Origin: Candidatus Amesbacteria bacterium GW2011_GWC2_45_19
GTDB lineage: Bacteria; Patescibacteriota; Microgenomatia; CAZETR01; Amesbacteraceae
NCBI GenBank assembly: GCA_001001555.1
Contig: LCKS01000008.1
Coordinates: forward strand, 1 to 38,116
DNA length: 38,116 bases
Direction: 5' to 3'
Notes under the pieces: model-generated
Told to the model about the DNA's origin: nothing
What the model saw: only the letters and a program-made list of their open reading frames with translations
Database searches by the model: none
Made by a program: the position numbers and the translations under genes
Part shown: positions 16,665 through 24,926 of the stretch, in pieces
Numbering within the stretch: the first letter of the stretch is position 1
Layout of the letters: every line of letters begins with the position of its first letter

Positions 16665-17822
16665 ATGGACAAGATTGACGAACTCCTCACCCGCGGGGTG
16701 GCTAATATTATCCCCGGCAAGGCCGAGCTGGCCAAAGTTTTGCGCTCCGGCAAAAAACTCAACGTGTATTTGGGCATCGACCCCACAGCCACTCACATTC
16801 ACCTCGGCCACGCCGTGCCCCTGCGCAAACTTCAACAATTTGTGGAGCTGGGCCACCATGTCACCTTTTTGATCGGCGACTTTACGGCCCTGGTCGGCGA
16901 CACTTCGGACAAAACCTCTGAAAGGCCACGCCTTTCGAAGCTGCAAATAGAAGAAAACTTCAAAACCTACAAACAGCAAGCCGAAAAAATTCTCGATTTT
17001 TCCCGCGTTACCGTCCGTTACAACAGTGAATGGCTAAAGAAATTAGGCGCCACCAATTTTATCGACCTGGCTTATCACTTTTCCCTCAACGATTTTATCT
17101 CTCGCGAACTCATTAAAAAACGCCTTGAGTCCGGCGGATCAGTCAAACTGCCTGAAGTTTTATATCCCCTGCTTCAAGGATACGATTCCCTAAATTTGGA
17201 TACCGATGTCCAAGTCGGGGGCACAGATCAAACATTCAACATGCAAGCCGGCCGCACGCTCCTAAAAGATGTCAAAAACAAAGAGTCTTTTGTCATAACA
17301 AACGGGTTTTTAACCGGCACCGACGGCCGCAAGATGAGCAAGAGTTGGGGCGACGCTATCTGGCTGGACGACTCCCCCAACGATATGTACGGCAAAGTGA
17401 TGTCCATTAAAGACGAACTTATTCCCGAATACTTTTTGTTGGCGACTAAACTTCCAATTTCTAATTTCCAATCTCTAATTTCTAATTCAAGTCCCATGCA
17501 GGCTAAAAAACAGCTGGCCCATCAAATCGTTCTTGAATTACACAGCCAGCCTGCCGCCGACGCGGCCCAAGCCCACTTCGAATCCACCGTCCAAGCCGGG
17601 GAATTACCGACCGAAGTCCCCGAAATCAGCGTCAAATCCAAAAATATCGTCGACGTCCTCGTCGAATCCGGCCTCGCCTCTTCCAAATCCGAAGCCAAGC
17701 GCCTCATTGACCAAAAAGGCGTCAGGGTAGATAATAAGGCCGTATCCACTATGAACTATGAACTATCGACTAGTAACTCTATCGTTAGCGTCGGCTCCCG
17801 CAAGTTTATTAAAATAAAATGA
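16665..17822 (+). CDS. tyrS: Tyrosyl-tRNA synthetase
   Basis: YLGIDPTATHIHLGHAVPLRKLQQFVELGHHVTFLIGDFTALVGDTSDK, GRKMSKSWGDAIWL, C-terminal S4-like domain. Confidence 0.95.
   Translation: MDKIDELLTRGVANIIPGKAELAKVLRSGKKLNVYLGIDPTATHIHLGHAVPLRKLQQFVELGHHVTFLIGDFTALVGDTSDKTSERPRLSKLQIEENFKTYKQQAEKILDFSRVTVRYNSEWLKKLGATNFIDLAYHFSLNDFISRELIKKRLESGGSVKLPEVLYPLLQGYDSLNLDTDVQVGGTDQTFNMQAGRTLLKDVKNKESFVITNGFLTGTDGRKMSKSWGDAIWLDDSPNDMYGKVMSIKDELIPEYFLLATKLPISNFQSLISNSSPMQAKKQLAHQIVLELHSQPAADAAQAHFESTVQAGELPTEVPEISVKSKNIVDVLVESGLASSKSEAKRLIDQKGVRVDNKAVSTMNYELSTSNSIVSVGSRKFIKIK
16919..16935. repeat. Short palindromic element TGAAAGGCCACGCCTTT in tyrS
   Basis: Identical to 2143-2159. Confidence 0.6.
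17451..17485. repeat. Five-unit heptanucleotide array in tyrS
   Basis: CTTCCAA TTTCTAA TTTCCAA TCTCTAA TTTCTAA. Confidence 0.75.
17747..17781. repeat. Five-unit heptanucleotide array near the tyrS 3' end
   Basis: CACTATG AACTATG AACTATC GACTAGT AACTCTA. Confidence 0.65.
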
Positions 17823-18037
17823 CCGGTCCATCTCCAATAGAACAAATTGTCACCGCTGCAGAGCAAGTCCAGAAATTGCCACCTTCTACTGCTAGAAAGC
17901 AGGGTAGAACTCTAATTGGGCTGGCTGCCGACTTGGTGGAGGAGCATCCAGAACACGCCGACCTAGCTGCCGCCGCTCTCAAAGATTCACTTGGTAAAGA
18001 TGAAATTCTTCCCCAACAGCCAGACAAACCGAAGTAA
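17819..18037 (+). CDS. Small hypothetical protein, start overlaps tyrS stop
   Basis: 72-aa ORF MTGPSPIEQIVTAAEQVQKLPPSTARKQGRTLIGLAADLVEEHPEHADLAAAALKDSLGKDE; ATGA overlap with tyrS. Confidence 0.5.
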   Translation: MTGPSPIEQIVTAAEQVQKLPPSTARKQGRTLIGLAADLVEEHPEHADLAAAALKDSLGKDEILPQQPDKPK

Positions 18038-18718
18038 TCTTAGTTGCCTCCTCCATCTCCACCGCTCGTGAACCAGTCTCCACAACCACTCCAAGCCGAT
18101 TTTATTGATCCATTCCGGCGGTAACTTGACCCGGCCGGTCAAATAATCGAACGCCCCCCCTACTCCCATTCCCACTTTAGCTTTGATCTTGCTACGATTT
18201 GCCCACAGCCACTTCTCCTGCCACGGCGCCCCATACGCCACTAATAAAATATCCGGTTTGTATTTATTTATTTTGGCAACTATTCTTTTACTCTCCCGCT
18301 CTCCTGCTCTTATACTCTTTTCCCCATCGTCATATGCACCACCATACTTTTTGGCCATTTCGGAAGCGACACGGCTGCCTAAGTAGAACACTTTATATCC
18401 TTTCTGTAACAAGGCTTCCACTATCCTTCGCCCCGGCACAATGTTTCTTACTCCCGCCAATTTTAAGCCCACTCCATCGGCAATGGCCAAATCCGCGCCG
18501 TTTAATATCTTTTTAAACTCCTCATCTTCTTGCGCCAGCATCACAAATTCCGGATTGACCGTCACAATTAGCTTCAATTTATGGTTTTTTCTCACAAATT
18601 CATCAACTTTTGTTAGCACTTCGACAAGCTCAGTGCTAGCCACCCCCACCCCCAGAACTTTGACCTTATTATGGCTCTGTTTTACCTGTGTGTCATTCAT
18701 TTTAGCCTCGCCTATCAC
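17987..18718 (-). CDS. WecG/TagA/CpsF family glycosyltransferase
   Basis: VTVNPEFVMLAQEDEEFKKILNGADLAIADGVGLKLAG, VFYLGSRVASEMAKKY, DILLVAYGAPWQEKW, MGVGGAFDYLTGRVKLPPEWINKIGLEWLWRL. Confidence 0.93.
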   Translation of the reverse strand: MIGEAKMNDTQVKQSHNKVKVLGVGVASTELVEVLTKVDEFVRKNHKLKLIVTVNPEFVMLAQEDEEFKKILNGADLAIADGVGLKLAGVRNIVPGRRIVEALLQKGYKVFYLGSRVASEMAKKYGGAYDDGEKSIRAGERESKRIVAKINKYKPDILLVAYGAPWQEKWLWANRSKIKAKVGMGVGGAFDYLTGRVKLPPEWINKIGLEWLWRLVHERWRWRRQLRLLRFVWLLGKNFIFTK

Positions 18719-18725
18719 TATTATA

Positions 18726-18828
18726 CCTCACCCTTTGCGTAACTCACCCGTCTCCCCTCTCTTACAGCGCAGCCACGAGTTTGCGAGAATTTAAGAGAGG
18801 GGAAAACCCGCAGGAGGAGGTGAGTTAC
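18726..18828. repeat. GAGAGGGG/GGTGAG palindromic element, intergenic
   Basis: CCTCACCC...CCCCTCTCTTACAG...GAATTTAAGAGAGGGG...GGTGAGTTAC. Confidence 0.7.
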
Positions 18829-18833
18829 TCCAG

Positions 18834-18868
18834 GTCATTAGAAATTAGAAATTAGTACTTAGATATTA
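18834..18868. repeat. Heptanucleotide-periodic array at the GT4 3' end
   Basis: GTCATTA GAAATTA GAAATTA GTACTTA GATATTA. Confidence 0.65.
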
Positions 18869-20015
18869 GAGTATTATAGGTTCTCTCGGCCGCCATTTGC
18901 CAGCTAAAATCCTTTGTTCTTTGGTGACCCTTAGTTATAAGTTCCTTTCGTAACTTAGAACTATTTACGATTAGGGACAATTTGTCAAATATGTCAGATA
19001 GGTCATATGGGTCGAATAAAACTCCCGCATCCCCTACCACTTCAGCCAAAGCCCCACCATTACTCGACACCACCGGCACCCCAGCTGCCATGGCTTCCAG
19101 TACCGGCAGACCAAACCCTTCGCTGATACTGGGCTGGACATAGACCAGAGCATTCCCCAACAGACTATATCTCTCCGCTTCACTAGTATATCCAGTAGTG
19201 ATTACCCCATGCTTCTTGGCCATCTCTACCACATCATCGTACATCCATCCCAATTTCCCGGCAATCACCAGCCTAAGTGCTAAGTGCTTAGTGCTAAGTG
19301 CTGAGTAGGCCTGGATTAACCTCTCCAAGTTTTTTCTGGGCTGCACCGTCCCCACGAACAATAAATATTGTTTGGATTTCAATCCCCACTTAGTTAATAC
19401 CTCACCCTTTCGTCCCTCTCCTATTATAGGAGAGGGATTAGAGGGAGAGGTATTGGTAACGCCCTCATGAACTACATTTATCTTATTCCGGTCTGCCCCT
19501 AACCTTTCTATTAGTTGCTTTTTAGTAAACTCGCTCACGGCAATAATTTTTGTAGCGCTTCTCACTGCATACTGAGTACTTAGGGGCAAATACCATCTCT
19601 GCAGCCAATTCTCATAAGCCGGCAGCCACTCATATTCAATCCCGTGGATGGTTACCACAGTCCTGATTCCCGGCTTTCGTAAAATCGGCAGAGTATGGGC
19701 GGGCACCCACAGGCAATCCAAATTATCAGTCCATGTTCTCCAAGCCAAACCTATTTGGGTCCAGAGATACGGCAAAGAAATCTGCCGCATTTTATAACTC
19801 ACCCCTCTCCCCTCTCTTACGGCGAAGCCACGAGCTTGCGAGAATTTAAGAGAGGGGTCCGCCGCAGCGGGAGGTGAGTTACGTGTATACAAAATCCATT
19901 CATGCTTCCTCGCTTCCGGCAGCTGCAAAATCCTGGTAATCACCTCATAGCTATACCGCTCCGTCCCTGTCGGATTTTCTACAAATGCTCTGGAAGCGTC
20001 AATGCCAATTCTCAT
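18852..20015 (-). CDS. Glycosyltransferase family 1/GT4
   Basis: MRIGIDASRAFVENPTGTERYSYEVI, LLFVGTVQPRKNLERLIQAY, PSISEGFGLPVLEAMAAGVPVVSSNGGALAEVVGDAGVLFDPYD. Confidence 0.93.
   Translation of the reverse strand: MRIGIDASRAFVENPTGTERYSYEVITRILQLPEARKHEWILYTRNSPPAAADPSLKFSQARGFAVREGRGVSYKMRQISLPYLWTQIGLAWRTWTDNLDCLWVPAHTLPILRKPGIRTVVTIHGIEYEWLPAYENWLQRWYLPLSTQYAVRSATKIIAVSEFTKKQLIERLGADRNKINVVHEGVTNTSPSNPSPIIGEGRKGEVLTKWGLKSKQYLLFVGTVQPRKNLERLIQAYSALSTKHLALRLVIAGKLGWMYDDVVEMAKKHGVITTGYTSEAERYSLLGNALVYVQPSISEGFGLPVLEAMAAGVPVVSSNGGALAEVVGDAGVLFDPYDLSDIFDKLSLIVNSSKLRKELITKGHQRTKDFSWQMAAERTYNTLISKY
19273..19307. repeat. Five-unit heptanucleotide array in the GT4 gene
   Basis: CTAAGTG CTAAGTG CTTAGTG CTAAGTG CTGAGTA; encodes YSALSTKHLAL-like segment. 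Confidence 0.75.
19397..19453. repeat. GAGAGGGG-type palindrome inside the GT4 gene
   Basis: ATACCTCACCC...CCTCTCCTATTATAGGAGAGGG...GAGAGGTAT; in frame. Confidence 0.75.
19795..19882. repeat. GAGAGGGG-type palindrome (TAACTC/GAGTTA ends) inside the GT4 gene
   Basis: TAACTCACCCC...CCCCTCTCTTACGG...AATTTAAGAGAGGGG...GGTGAGTTA. Confidence 0.72.
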
Positions 20016-21016
20016 CTTTTTACTATAGATCTTTTGTACAAATCAATGTTTTCCAAGGCCACTCCCGTCCCTCGCACCACGCACAGCAGGGCGTCTTCCG
20101 TCACATGGCACGGCACTCCCGTCAGCTCCGTCATCAACCGGTCCAAATGGCGCAGATTACTGGTACCTCCGCTCATCACGATCCCCTTATCGATAATGTC
20201 GCTGGCCAGCTCCGGCGGCGTCTCTTCCAGCACCCCCTTGGCCGCCCCGATAATAGCCAGGAGGGTGGGCCGGATAGCCTCGGTGATTTCCGTCGAAGTA
20301 ATCGTCACCGCCCTTGGTAAACCTGTCACATTGTCTCGTCCTTTGACCTCCATTTCTTCTAATTTCTCCAAGACGATTGCCGACCCAATCTTGAGCTTTA
20401 CGCCCTCTGCCGTCGTTTCTCCCACCAGCAGGTTATATTTACGCCGCAAGTAAGTGGCTATCGCTTCATCTATTTTATTCCCGGCTACTCTGACGCTTTT
20501 ATGCACCACCACCCCGCCCAGAGATATCACCGCCGCCTCCGCCGATCCCCCCCCGATGTCCATAATCATATTTCCCGATGCCGCCGCTATGGGAATCTTA
20601 GCCCCGATAGCCGCCGCCAGCGGTTCATCAATCAGGTAGGCCACCTTGGCTCCCGCGGACAAAGTGGCGTCCAGGACCGCCCGCCGCTCCACCTGGGTCA
20701 CTCCTGCCGGCACACAAATCATCACCTCCGGCTTAAATAGAAATACCCGCCCGCACACTTTCTGAATGAAATATCTCAACATCGCTTCCGTCACCGCGTA
20801 ATCCGCGATTACTCCGTCCCGCATAGGTCTGGAGGCCACAATGTTTCCCGGCGTCCGCCCCAGCATTTCCTTGGCTTCCAATCCAACTGCCACCACTCGT
20901 CCGTCTTCCGCCCCCATGGCCACTACCGTCGGCTCATTCATGACAATTCCCTTCCCCGCTACCCACACCACCGTGTTAGCAGTTCCCAGATCAATGGCAA
21001 TCCGCCGGGCAAACAT
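20012..21016 (-). CDS. mreB: MreB/Mbl-like rod-shape determining actin homolog
   Basis: RRIAIDLGTANTVVWVAGKGIVMNEPTVVAM, CVPAGVTQVERRAVLDA, YLIDEPLAAAIGAKIPI, GNMIMDIGGGSAEAAVISLGG. Confidence 0.93.
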   Translation of the reverse strand: MFARRIAIDLGTANTVVWVAGKGIVMNEPTVVAMGAEDGRVVAVGLEAKEMLGRTPGNIVASRPMRDGVIADYAVTEAMLRYFIQKVCGRVFLFKPEVMICVPAGVTQVERRAVLDATLSAGAKVAYLIDEPLAAAIGAKIPIAAASGNMIMDIGGGSAEAAVISLGGVVVHKSVRVAGNKIDEAIATYLRRKYNLLVGETTAEGVKLKIGSAIVLEKLEEMEVKGRDNVTGLPRAVTITSTEITEAIRPTLLAIIGAAKGVLEETPPELASDIIDKGIVMSGGTSNLRHLDRLMTELTGVPCHVTEDALLCVVRGTGVALENIDLYKRSIVKR

Positions 21017-21017
21017 A

Positions 21018-21023
21018 TATAAT
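21018..21023 (+). promoter_or_regulatory. Putative -10 box (TATAAT) for the PEGA-domain gene
   Basis: TATAAT 8 nt before ATG at 21032, in the 15-bp gap to divergent mreB. Confidence 0.45.
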
Positions 21024-21031
21024 TTGCGCTA

Positions 21032-22030
21032 ATGCAGCGCACCCGAATTCTACTCTTACTGACAAGTCTTATTCTAGTACCACTTTGTACATATTTTGTT
21101 ATTCTTTTCGCCCGCGGTTACCGTCTCAATTGGCAACGTAAACAACTATCTCCTACCGGCCTATTGGTGGCCACTTCCCTGCCTGATGGGGCCCAAATCT
21201 ACCTTAACGGCCAGCTCTCCTCCGCCACTAACACCACCCTCAATCTGGCTCCCGGCACCTACAAGGTAGAAATCAAGAAAGAAGGTTTCTCTCCCTGGGC
21301 CAAAACCCTCAAAGTCGAAGCTGAAATCGTCACCCGGGCCGCCGCCACCCTCTTCCCTTCCGTTCCTTCTTTCAAAGCCATTACTGCTTCCGGCGCCCAG
21401 AATCCCACTCTTTCCCCCGACGGCACTAAATTGGTCTTTACTAATAAAACTAAATCCTATTTACTGGATCTTTCCGAGTCTCCCCTGGGTCTGATCAATC
21501 GTGACATTAAGGAAATTCCCTCCACTTCTTCCGCCTGGAAAATCCCTGCCAAAGTTGATCCCCTGCCCACCCTGTCCCAAACCATGCAAGACATTCTGGC
21601 CACGGCGGCTGCCTCCTTGATTTGGTCGCCCAAAGAAAATAAGCTCCTGTACACCGCTACCGCTTCCGCCACTATCCCCGACAATCTTATCAAGCCTCTC
21701 CCCGGCTCCTCCACCCAACCCCAATCCCGGGCGTTAGCCGAGGGACAAATTTACGTTTATGATCTGGAAGAGGACCGCAACTTCAATATCCAATATCCAA
21801 TATCCAATATCCAATGGTTTCCGGACTCTAACCATCTCGTTTACGCTGAAAAGGGCAAGGTCACTATTTTAGAGTACGACGGACAAAATCCTACCGTCGT
21901 CTACGCCGGCCCCATGGAAAACTCCTTCGCTTTCCCCTACCCCTCCGGCAAACAGCTTCTGATTCTGGCCAATCTCTCTCCCAATTCCAAAACCTCCGTC
22001 CCCAACCTCTACGCCGTCAGCCTGCGCTAA
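21032..22030 (+). CDS. PEGA-domain protein with N-terminal membrane anchor
   Basis: N-terminal TM; GLLVATSLPDGAQIYLNGQLSSATNTTLNLAPGTYKVEIKKEGFSPW; later beta-propeller-like repeats. Confidence 0.82.
   Translation: MQRTRILLLLTSLILVPLCTYFVILFARGYRLNWQRKQLSPTGLLVATSLPDGAQIYLNGQLSSATNTTLNLAPGTYKVEIKKEGFSPWAKTLKVEAEIVTRAAATLFPSVPSFKAITASGAQNPTLSPDGTKLVFTNKTKSYLLDLSESPLGLINRDIKEIPSTSSAWKIPAKVDPLPTLSQTMQDILATAAASLIWSPKENKLLYTATASATIPDNLIKPLPGSSTQPQSRALAEGQIYVYDLEEDRNFNIQYPISNIQWFPDSNHLVYAEKGKVTILEYDGQNPTVVYAGPMENSFAFPYPSGKQLLILANLSPNSKTSVPNLYAVSLR
21785..21812. repeat. Perfect four-unit heptanucleotide array in the PEGA gene
   Basis: (AATATCC)x4. Confidence 0.85.
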
Positions 22031-22557
22031 CGCACATTTTGCCGGGCTTTATACAATCGCTCGCTCAACCCGCCGCTCTCTAAAAACTCTTTCTCCACCG
22101 CCTGAATCTGCCGATCCAGCAAGAAATTTGTCTGATGAATGACACACAACAGACAATTCGCAGCTGATTCCGAATTGTCCATATATGTCATATAAGTCTT
22201 ATAGGACTTATCGGACTTATAACCGAGTTTCCGAATCTCCAGAATCCTGGGATCCTCTTTTGGCCACAAGACCAAGCCGTGTTGCCGCAGAAAATCCTCC
22301 GCATCTGCTAACGCTTCTTCCAAGCTAGCCCGAGCCACCCCCAATAGTTTTAACTCGGTCTTTTTGGAAGTTCCTGAAGCCATGCTGGCTTCCACAATAT
22401 TTTGCTTCCCGGACCGCAAAGCCTGCACAATTTGATCGTGGGTTCGAGACCTAGTCCCAATATATTTATTGGCAAACTCTAGCCCGAAATCAAAGGCTAT
22501 CGTCGCCAGCTGGTATGACAAAAGCTTCCGGTAACCGCCATGCGGTGGGAGAACCAT
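22027..22557 (-). CDS. Four-helix-bundle (S23/Avd-like) protein; start likely at MVLPPHGG
   Basis: LLSYQLATIAFDFGLEFANKYIGTRSRTHDQIVQALRSGKQNIVEASMASGTSKKTELKLLGVARASLEEALADAEDFL. The ORF-track start (22614) would overlap tRNA-Arg. Confidence 0.75.
   Translation of the reverse strand: MVLPPHGGYRKLLSYQLATIAFDFGLEFANKYIGTRSRTHDQIVQALRSGKQNIVEASMASGTSKKTELKLLGVARASLEEALADAEDFLRQHGLVLWPKEDPRILEIRKLGYKSDKSYKTYMTYMDNSESAANCLLCVIHQTNFLLDRQIQAVEKEFLESGGLSERLYKARQNVR
22181..22225. repeat. 9-nt periodic array within the four-helix-bundle gene
   Basis: ATATATGTC ATATAAGTC TTATAGGAC TTATCGGAC TTATAACCG; encodes GYKSDKSYKTYMTYM. Confidence 0.75.
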
Positions 22558-22591
22558 ATATGTCATATAAGTCCAATATGACATATATGAC
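22556..22591. repeat. Second 9-nt periodic array at the 5' end of the four-helix-bundle gene
   Basis: ATATATGTC ATATAAGTC CAATATGAC ATATATGAC. Confidence 0.72.
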
Positions 22592-22606
22592 GTATAATTA
22601 CCACGA

Positions 22607-22678
22607 GTCCCCATAGCTCAACGGACAGAGCAGAGGTTTCCTAAACCTCCGATGGAGGTTCAATTCCTCCTGGGGACA
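22607..22678 (+). tRNA. tRNA-Arg (CCT)
   Basis: GTCCCCA acceptor pairs TGGGGAC; D-arm GCTC/GAGC; anticodon loop TTCCTAA; T-arm GGAGG-TTCAATT-CCTCC; discriminator A, CCA not encoded. Confidence 0.95.
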
Positions 22679-22679
22679 C

Positions 22680-22752
22680 CGGGGATTAGCGCAGCTGGTA
22701 GCGCGCGTCGTTCGGGACGACGAGGCCGGCGGTTCGAATCCGCCATCCCCGA
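22680..22752 (+). tRNA. tRNA-Pro (CGG)
   Basis: CGGGGAT/ATCCCCG acceptor; GCGC/GCGC D-arm; CGTCG-TTCGGGA-CGACG anticodon arm; GGCGG-TTCGAAT-CCGCC T-arm. Confidence 0.95.
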
Positions 22753-22943
22753 CTAAACCAAATCTCCCCCCACCAGCACAAAGCTCTTAAACACTCCCCA
22801 GAAGTCAAATTTCTCATTTTTTACTACAGGCTTAAACGTAATTTTTAATTTTCTTTTTGAAGTTTTTCGAAGCGTCATACTCCATTAAAGACGCTTCTCC
22901 ATTCTCTTGTCAATAGCCAAAAAACAAATTGTGCTCAATACTC

Positions 22944-22971
22944 GGAATTTAGAATTTAGGATTTAGGATTT
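22944..22971. repeat. Four-unit heptanucleotide array, intergenic downstream of ndk
   Basis: GGAATTT AGAATTT AGGATTT AGGATTT. Confidence 0.75.
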
Positions 22972-22974
22972 ATA

Positions 22975-23553
22975 TTACAGGTCCTCTCCGATTCTTTTAT
23001 AGTCATATATCTCTTTCTCTTTAAACCACAACTTCCTTTCAAACACTGCTTCTTCAGCAGATCCTGACGCGTGTATTAAATTTTTCGTTGACCTTTTGGC
23101 CAAATTTGATCCCATGGCAGATTCAAATGAATAATCCCCTCTTATTGTTCCCGAAGCCGCTACCTGCGGAAAAGTGTGCCCGATCATTTTTCGTACAATC
23201 TCCACCGCATTTTCTCCTGACATCAACATTGCCACTACCGGACCAGAAGACAAAAACTCCATATTCCACTTCCGCACCAGTTTCCCAATCTTCACCGGAT
23301 CCTTAGTTCCCAAAGTTTCCCCAGCATCTAATCCATACTTCTGGTAATTTTCCAAAGTCTTCACCCCCACAGACTTGTGATACTCTTCTTCATCTTTGTA
23401 ATGTTTTCCCACATGTTCTGCGTCCACCCAGATCATCTTCATGGCCATAATTTTTAGACCCACCCTCTCAAACCGACTCACAATATCTCCTACTAGTCCA
23501 CGTTTCACCCCATCCGGCTTAATGAGAACCACTGTCTTTTGCTCAAAATTCAT
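22975..23553 (-). CDS. ndk: Nucleoside diphosphate kinase
   Basis: MNFEQKTVVLIKPDGVKRGLVGDIVSRFERVGLKIMAMKMIWV, GPVVAMLMSGENAVEIVRKMIGHT, IRGDYS..., NLIHASGSAEEA. Confidence 0.96.
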   Translation of the reverse strand: MNFEQKTVVLIKPDGVKRGLVGDIVSRFERVGLKIMAMKMIWVDAEHVGKHYKDEEEYHKSVGVKTLENYQKYGLDAGETLGTKDPVKIGKLVRKWNMEFLSSGPVVAMLMSGENAVEIVRKMIGHTFPQVAASGTIRGDYSFESAMGSNLAKRSTKNLIHASGSAEEAVFERKLWFKEKEIYDYKRIGEDL

Positions 23554-23594
23554 GATTTTATTCTACTAAATAACTATCATCTTGAAAACCCCAA

Positions 23595-23634
23595 TTTCTT
23601 ACAAATAAACACGGCCGTTGAAATTTGTAAGAAA
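23595..23634 (+). repeat. Dyad element copy J
   Basis: TTTCTTACAAAT-AAA-CACGGCCGT-TGAA-ATTTGTAAGAAA; 12-bp perfect arms. Confidence 0.85.
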
Positions 23635-23636
23635 AG

Positions 23637-24926
23637 CTATACCCGCAAAAGCCGCAGCAGCTTTTCTTCCTTCTTTTTCTCCACCGGTCCCACCACCGCC
23701 AGATTTAACTTTTCGGTCCTGAACAAATCTTGCGCCACTTGCCTCACCTCTTCCGCCGTTACTCCCATTAATCTATCTATTACAGTATCATAATCCATCA
23801 CCTCTTCCGGCCGGTCCAGGGCTTGCCTGGCATACCAGTTCATTTGCCTGACCGGGTTCTCCATGGAATACAAAATCGGCCCCCGCACCTTTTCCTTAAC
23901 AGCCTCCAGCTCTTTCTTATTTAGCTTAATCTGCTTAATTCTTCTTAATTCATTTAGTATGCCCTCAACTGCTCCCTCCAACTTATCGATATTCACCCCG
24001 GCGTACACATCCCACTCCCCCGTGTCCTGCCATCTGGATTCAGACGCATGCACCGCGTAGCACAACCCCCGCTTCTCCCGCAGTTCCATAAATAATCTCG
24101 AAGACAGCCCCTGGCCCAAGTAAGACGTCAATAAAGTTAAAGCAAACCTGCGGGGGTCCGTCACGTTCACCCCCCTAACTCCCAGTTCCACATGAGCTTG
24201 GTTGGCCAGCTTTTTATTTTGCACTTTAAATGCGGCCGCATTTTGCTTGTCAATAAAAGGCTGGCACAACCCGGCTTTCTCTTTCGCCAACCCCCCAAAC
24301 CAATCTTCAATCAAATCTCTAATTTCTAATTTCCAATTTCTAATTTCTCCGGCCACGGCCACGACTATGTTATCACTCTTATACTGTGACTGATGATAGC
24401 GCAAGAAATCAGCTCTGGATAGGCTTTTTATGACCTCCGGTTGGCCCAGAGTCATCCACCCCAAAGCATTATCAGGAAACATTAGCTTTTGCAAAGCTTC
24501 CCCCGCCAATTCATCCGGCCGGTCATTCCGGCGTTGGATTTCTTCCAGAATCACCCCTCTTTCTATTTGCAAATCCTTGTTCGGGATAGTGGGATACAAG
24601 GCCAGCTCTTTGACCATCTCCAGCCCCTGCCGCCACCTGTTGCTGGGCAGTTTGCACCAATAAGCCGTAGCGTCCACATCCGTCCAGGCGTTCTGGATCG
24701 CCCCCAGCCCCTCCAGATAGCTGGTATCTTTATGGGTCGGAAATTTCTTAGTCCCCTTAAACACCATATGCTCCAAAAAATGCGAAATCCCATTATTCTT
24801 TGTATCTTCGTACCTGCTCCCTGTTCCTATATATACCCCCACCGCCACCGACTGCACCCCACTCATCGGCACCAGCACCACTCTCACTCCGTTTTTCAGC
24901 CTATAAAATTCAAAATTAGCCATCAC
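23637..24926 (-). CDS. M16 family (insulinase/MPP-like) metallopeptidase
   Basis: GISHFLEHMVFKGTKKFPT (HxxEH), RGVILEEIQRRNDRPDELA, LTSYLGQGLSSRLFMELREKRGLCYAVHA. Confidence 0.95.
   Translation of the reverse strand: MMANFEFYRLKNGVRVVLVPMSGVQSVAVGVYIGTGSRYEDTKNNGISHFLEHMVFKGTKKFPTHKDTSYLEGLGAIQNAWTDVDATAYWCKLPSNRWRQGLEMVKELALYPTIPNKDLQIERGVILEEIQRRNDRPDELAGEALQKLMFPDNALGWMTLGQPEVIKSLSRADFLRYHQSQYKSDNIVVAVAGEIRNWKLEIRDLIEDWFGGLAKEKAGLCQPFIDKQNAAAFKVQNKKLANQAHVELGVRGVNVTDPRRFALTLLTSYLGQGLSSRLFMELREKRGLCYAVHASESRWQDTGEWDVYAGVNIDKLEGAVEGILNELRRIKQIKLNKKELEAVKEKVRGPILYSMENPVRQMNWYARQALDRPEEVMDYDTVIDRLMGVTAEEVRQVAQDLFRTEKLNLAVVGPVEKKKEEKLLRLLRV
24311..24345. repeat. Heptanucleotide array in the M16 peptidase gene
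   Basis: TCAAATC TCTAATT TCTAATT TCCAATT TCTAATT; encodes EIRNWKLEIRDLI. Confidence 0.75.

Noticed and set aside
22607-22614. ORF-track start of the four-helix-bundle gene at 22614
   Set aside because: Would overlap the tRNA-Arg acceptor stem on the other strand and include the repeat-derived SYWTYMTYM leader; the downstream Met is more plausible.
22869-22897. Inverted repeat GAAGCGTC...GACGCTTC in the tRNA-ndk gap
   Set aside because: Single 8-bp stem with a 13-nt loop, no second copy and no U-tract; could be chance.
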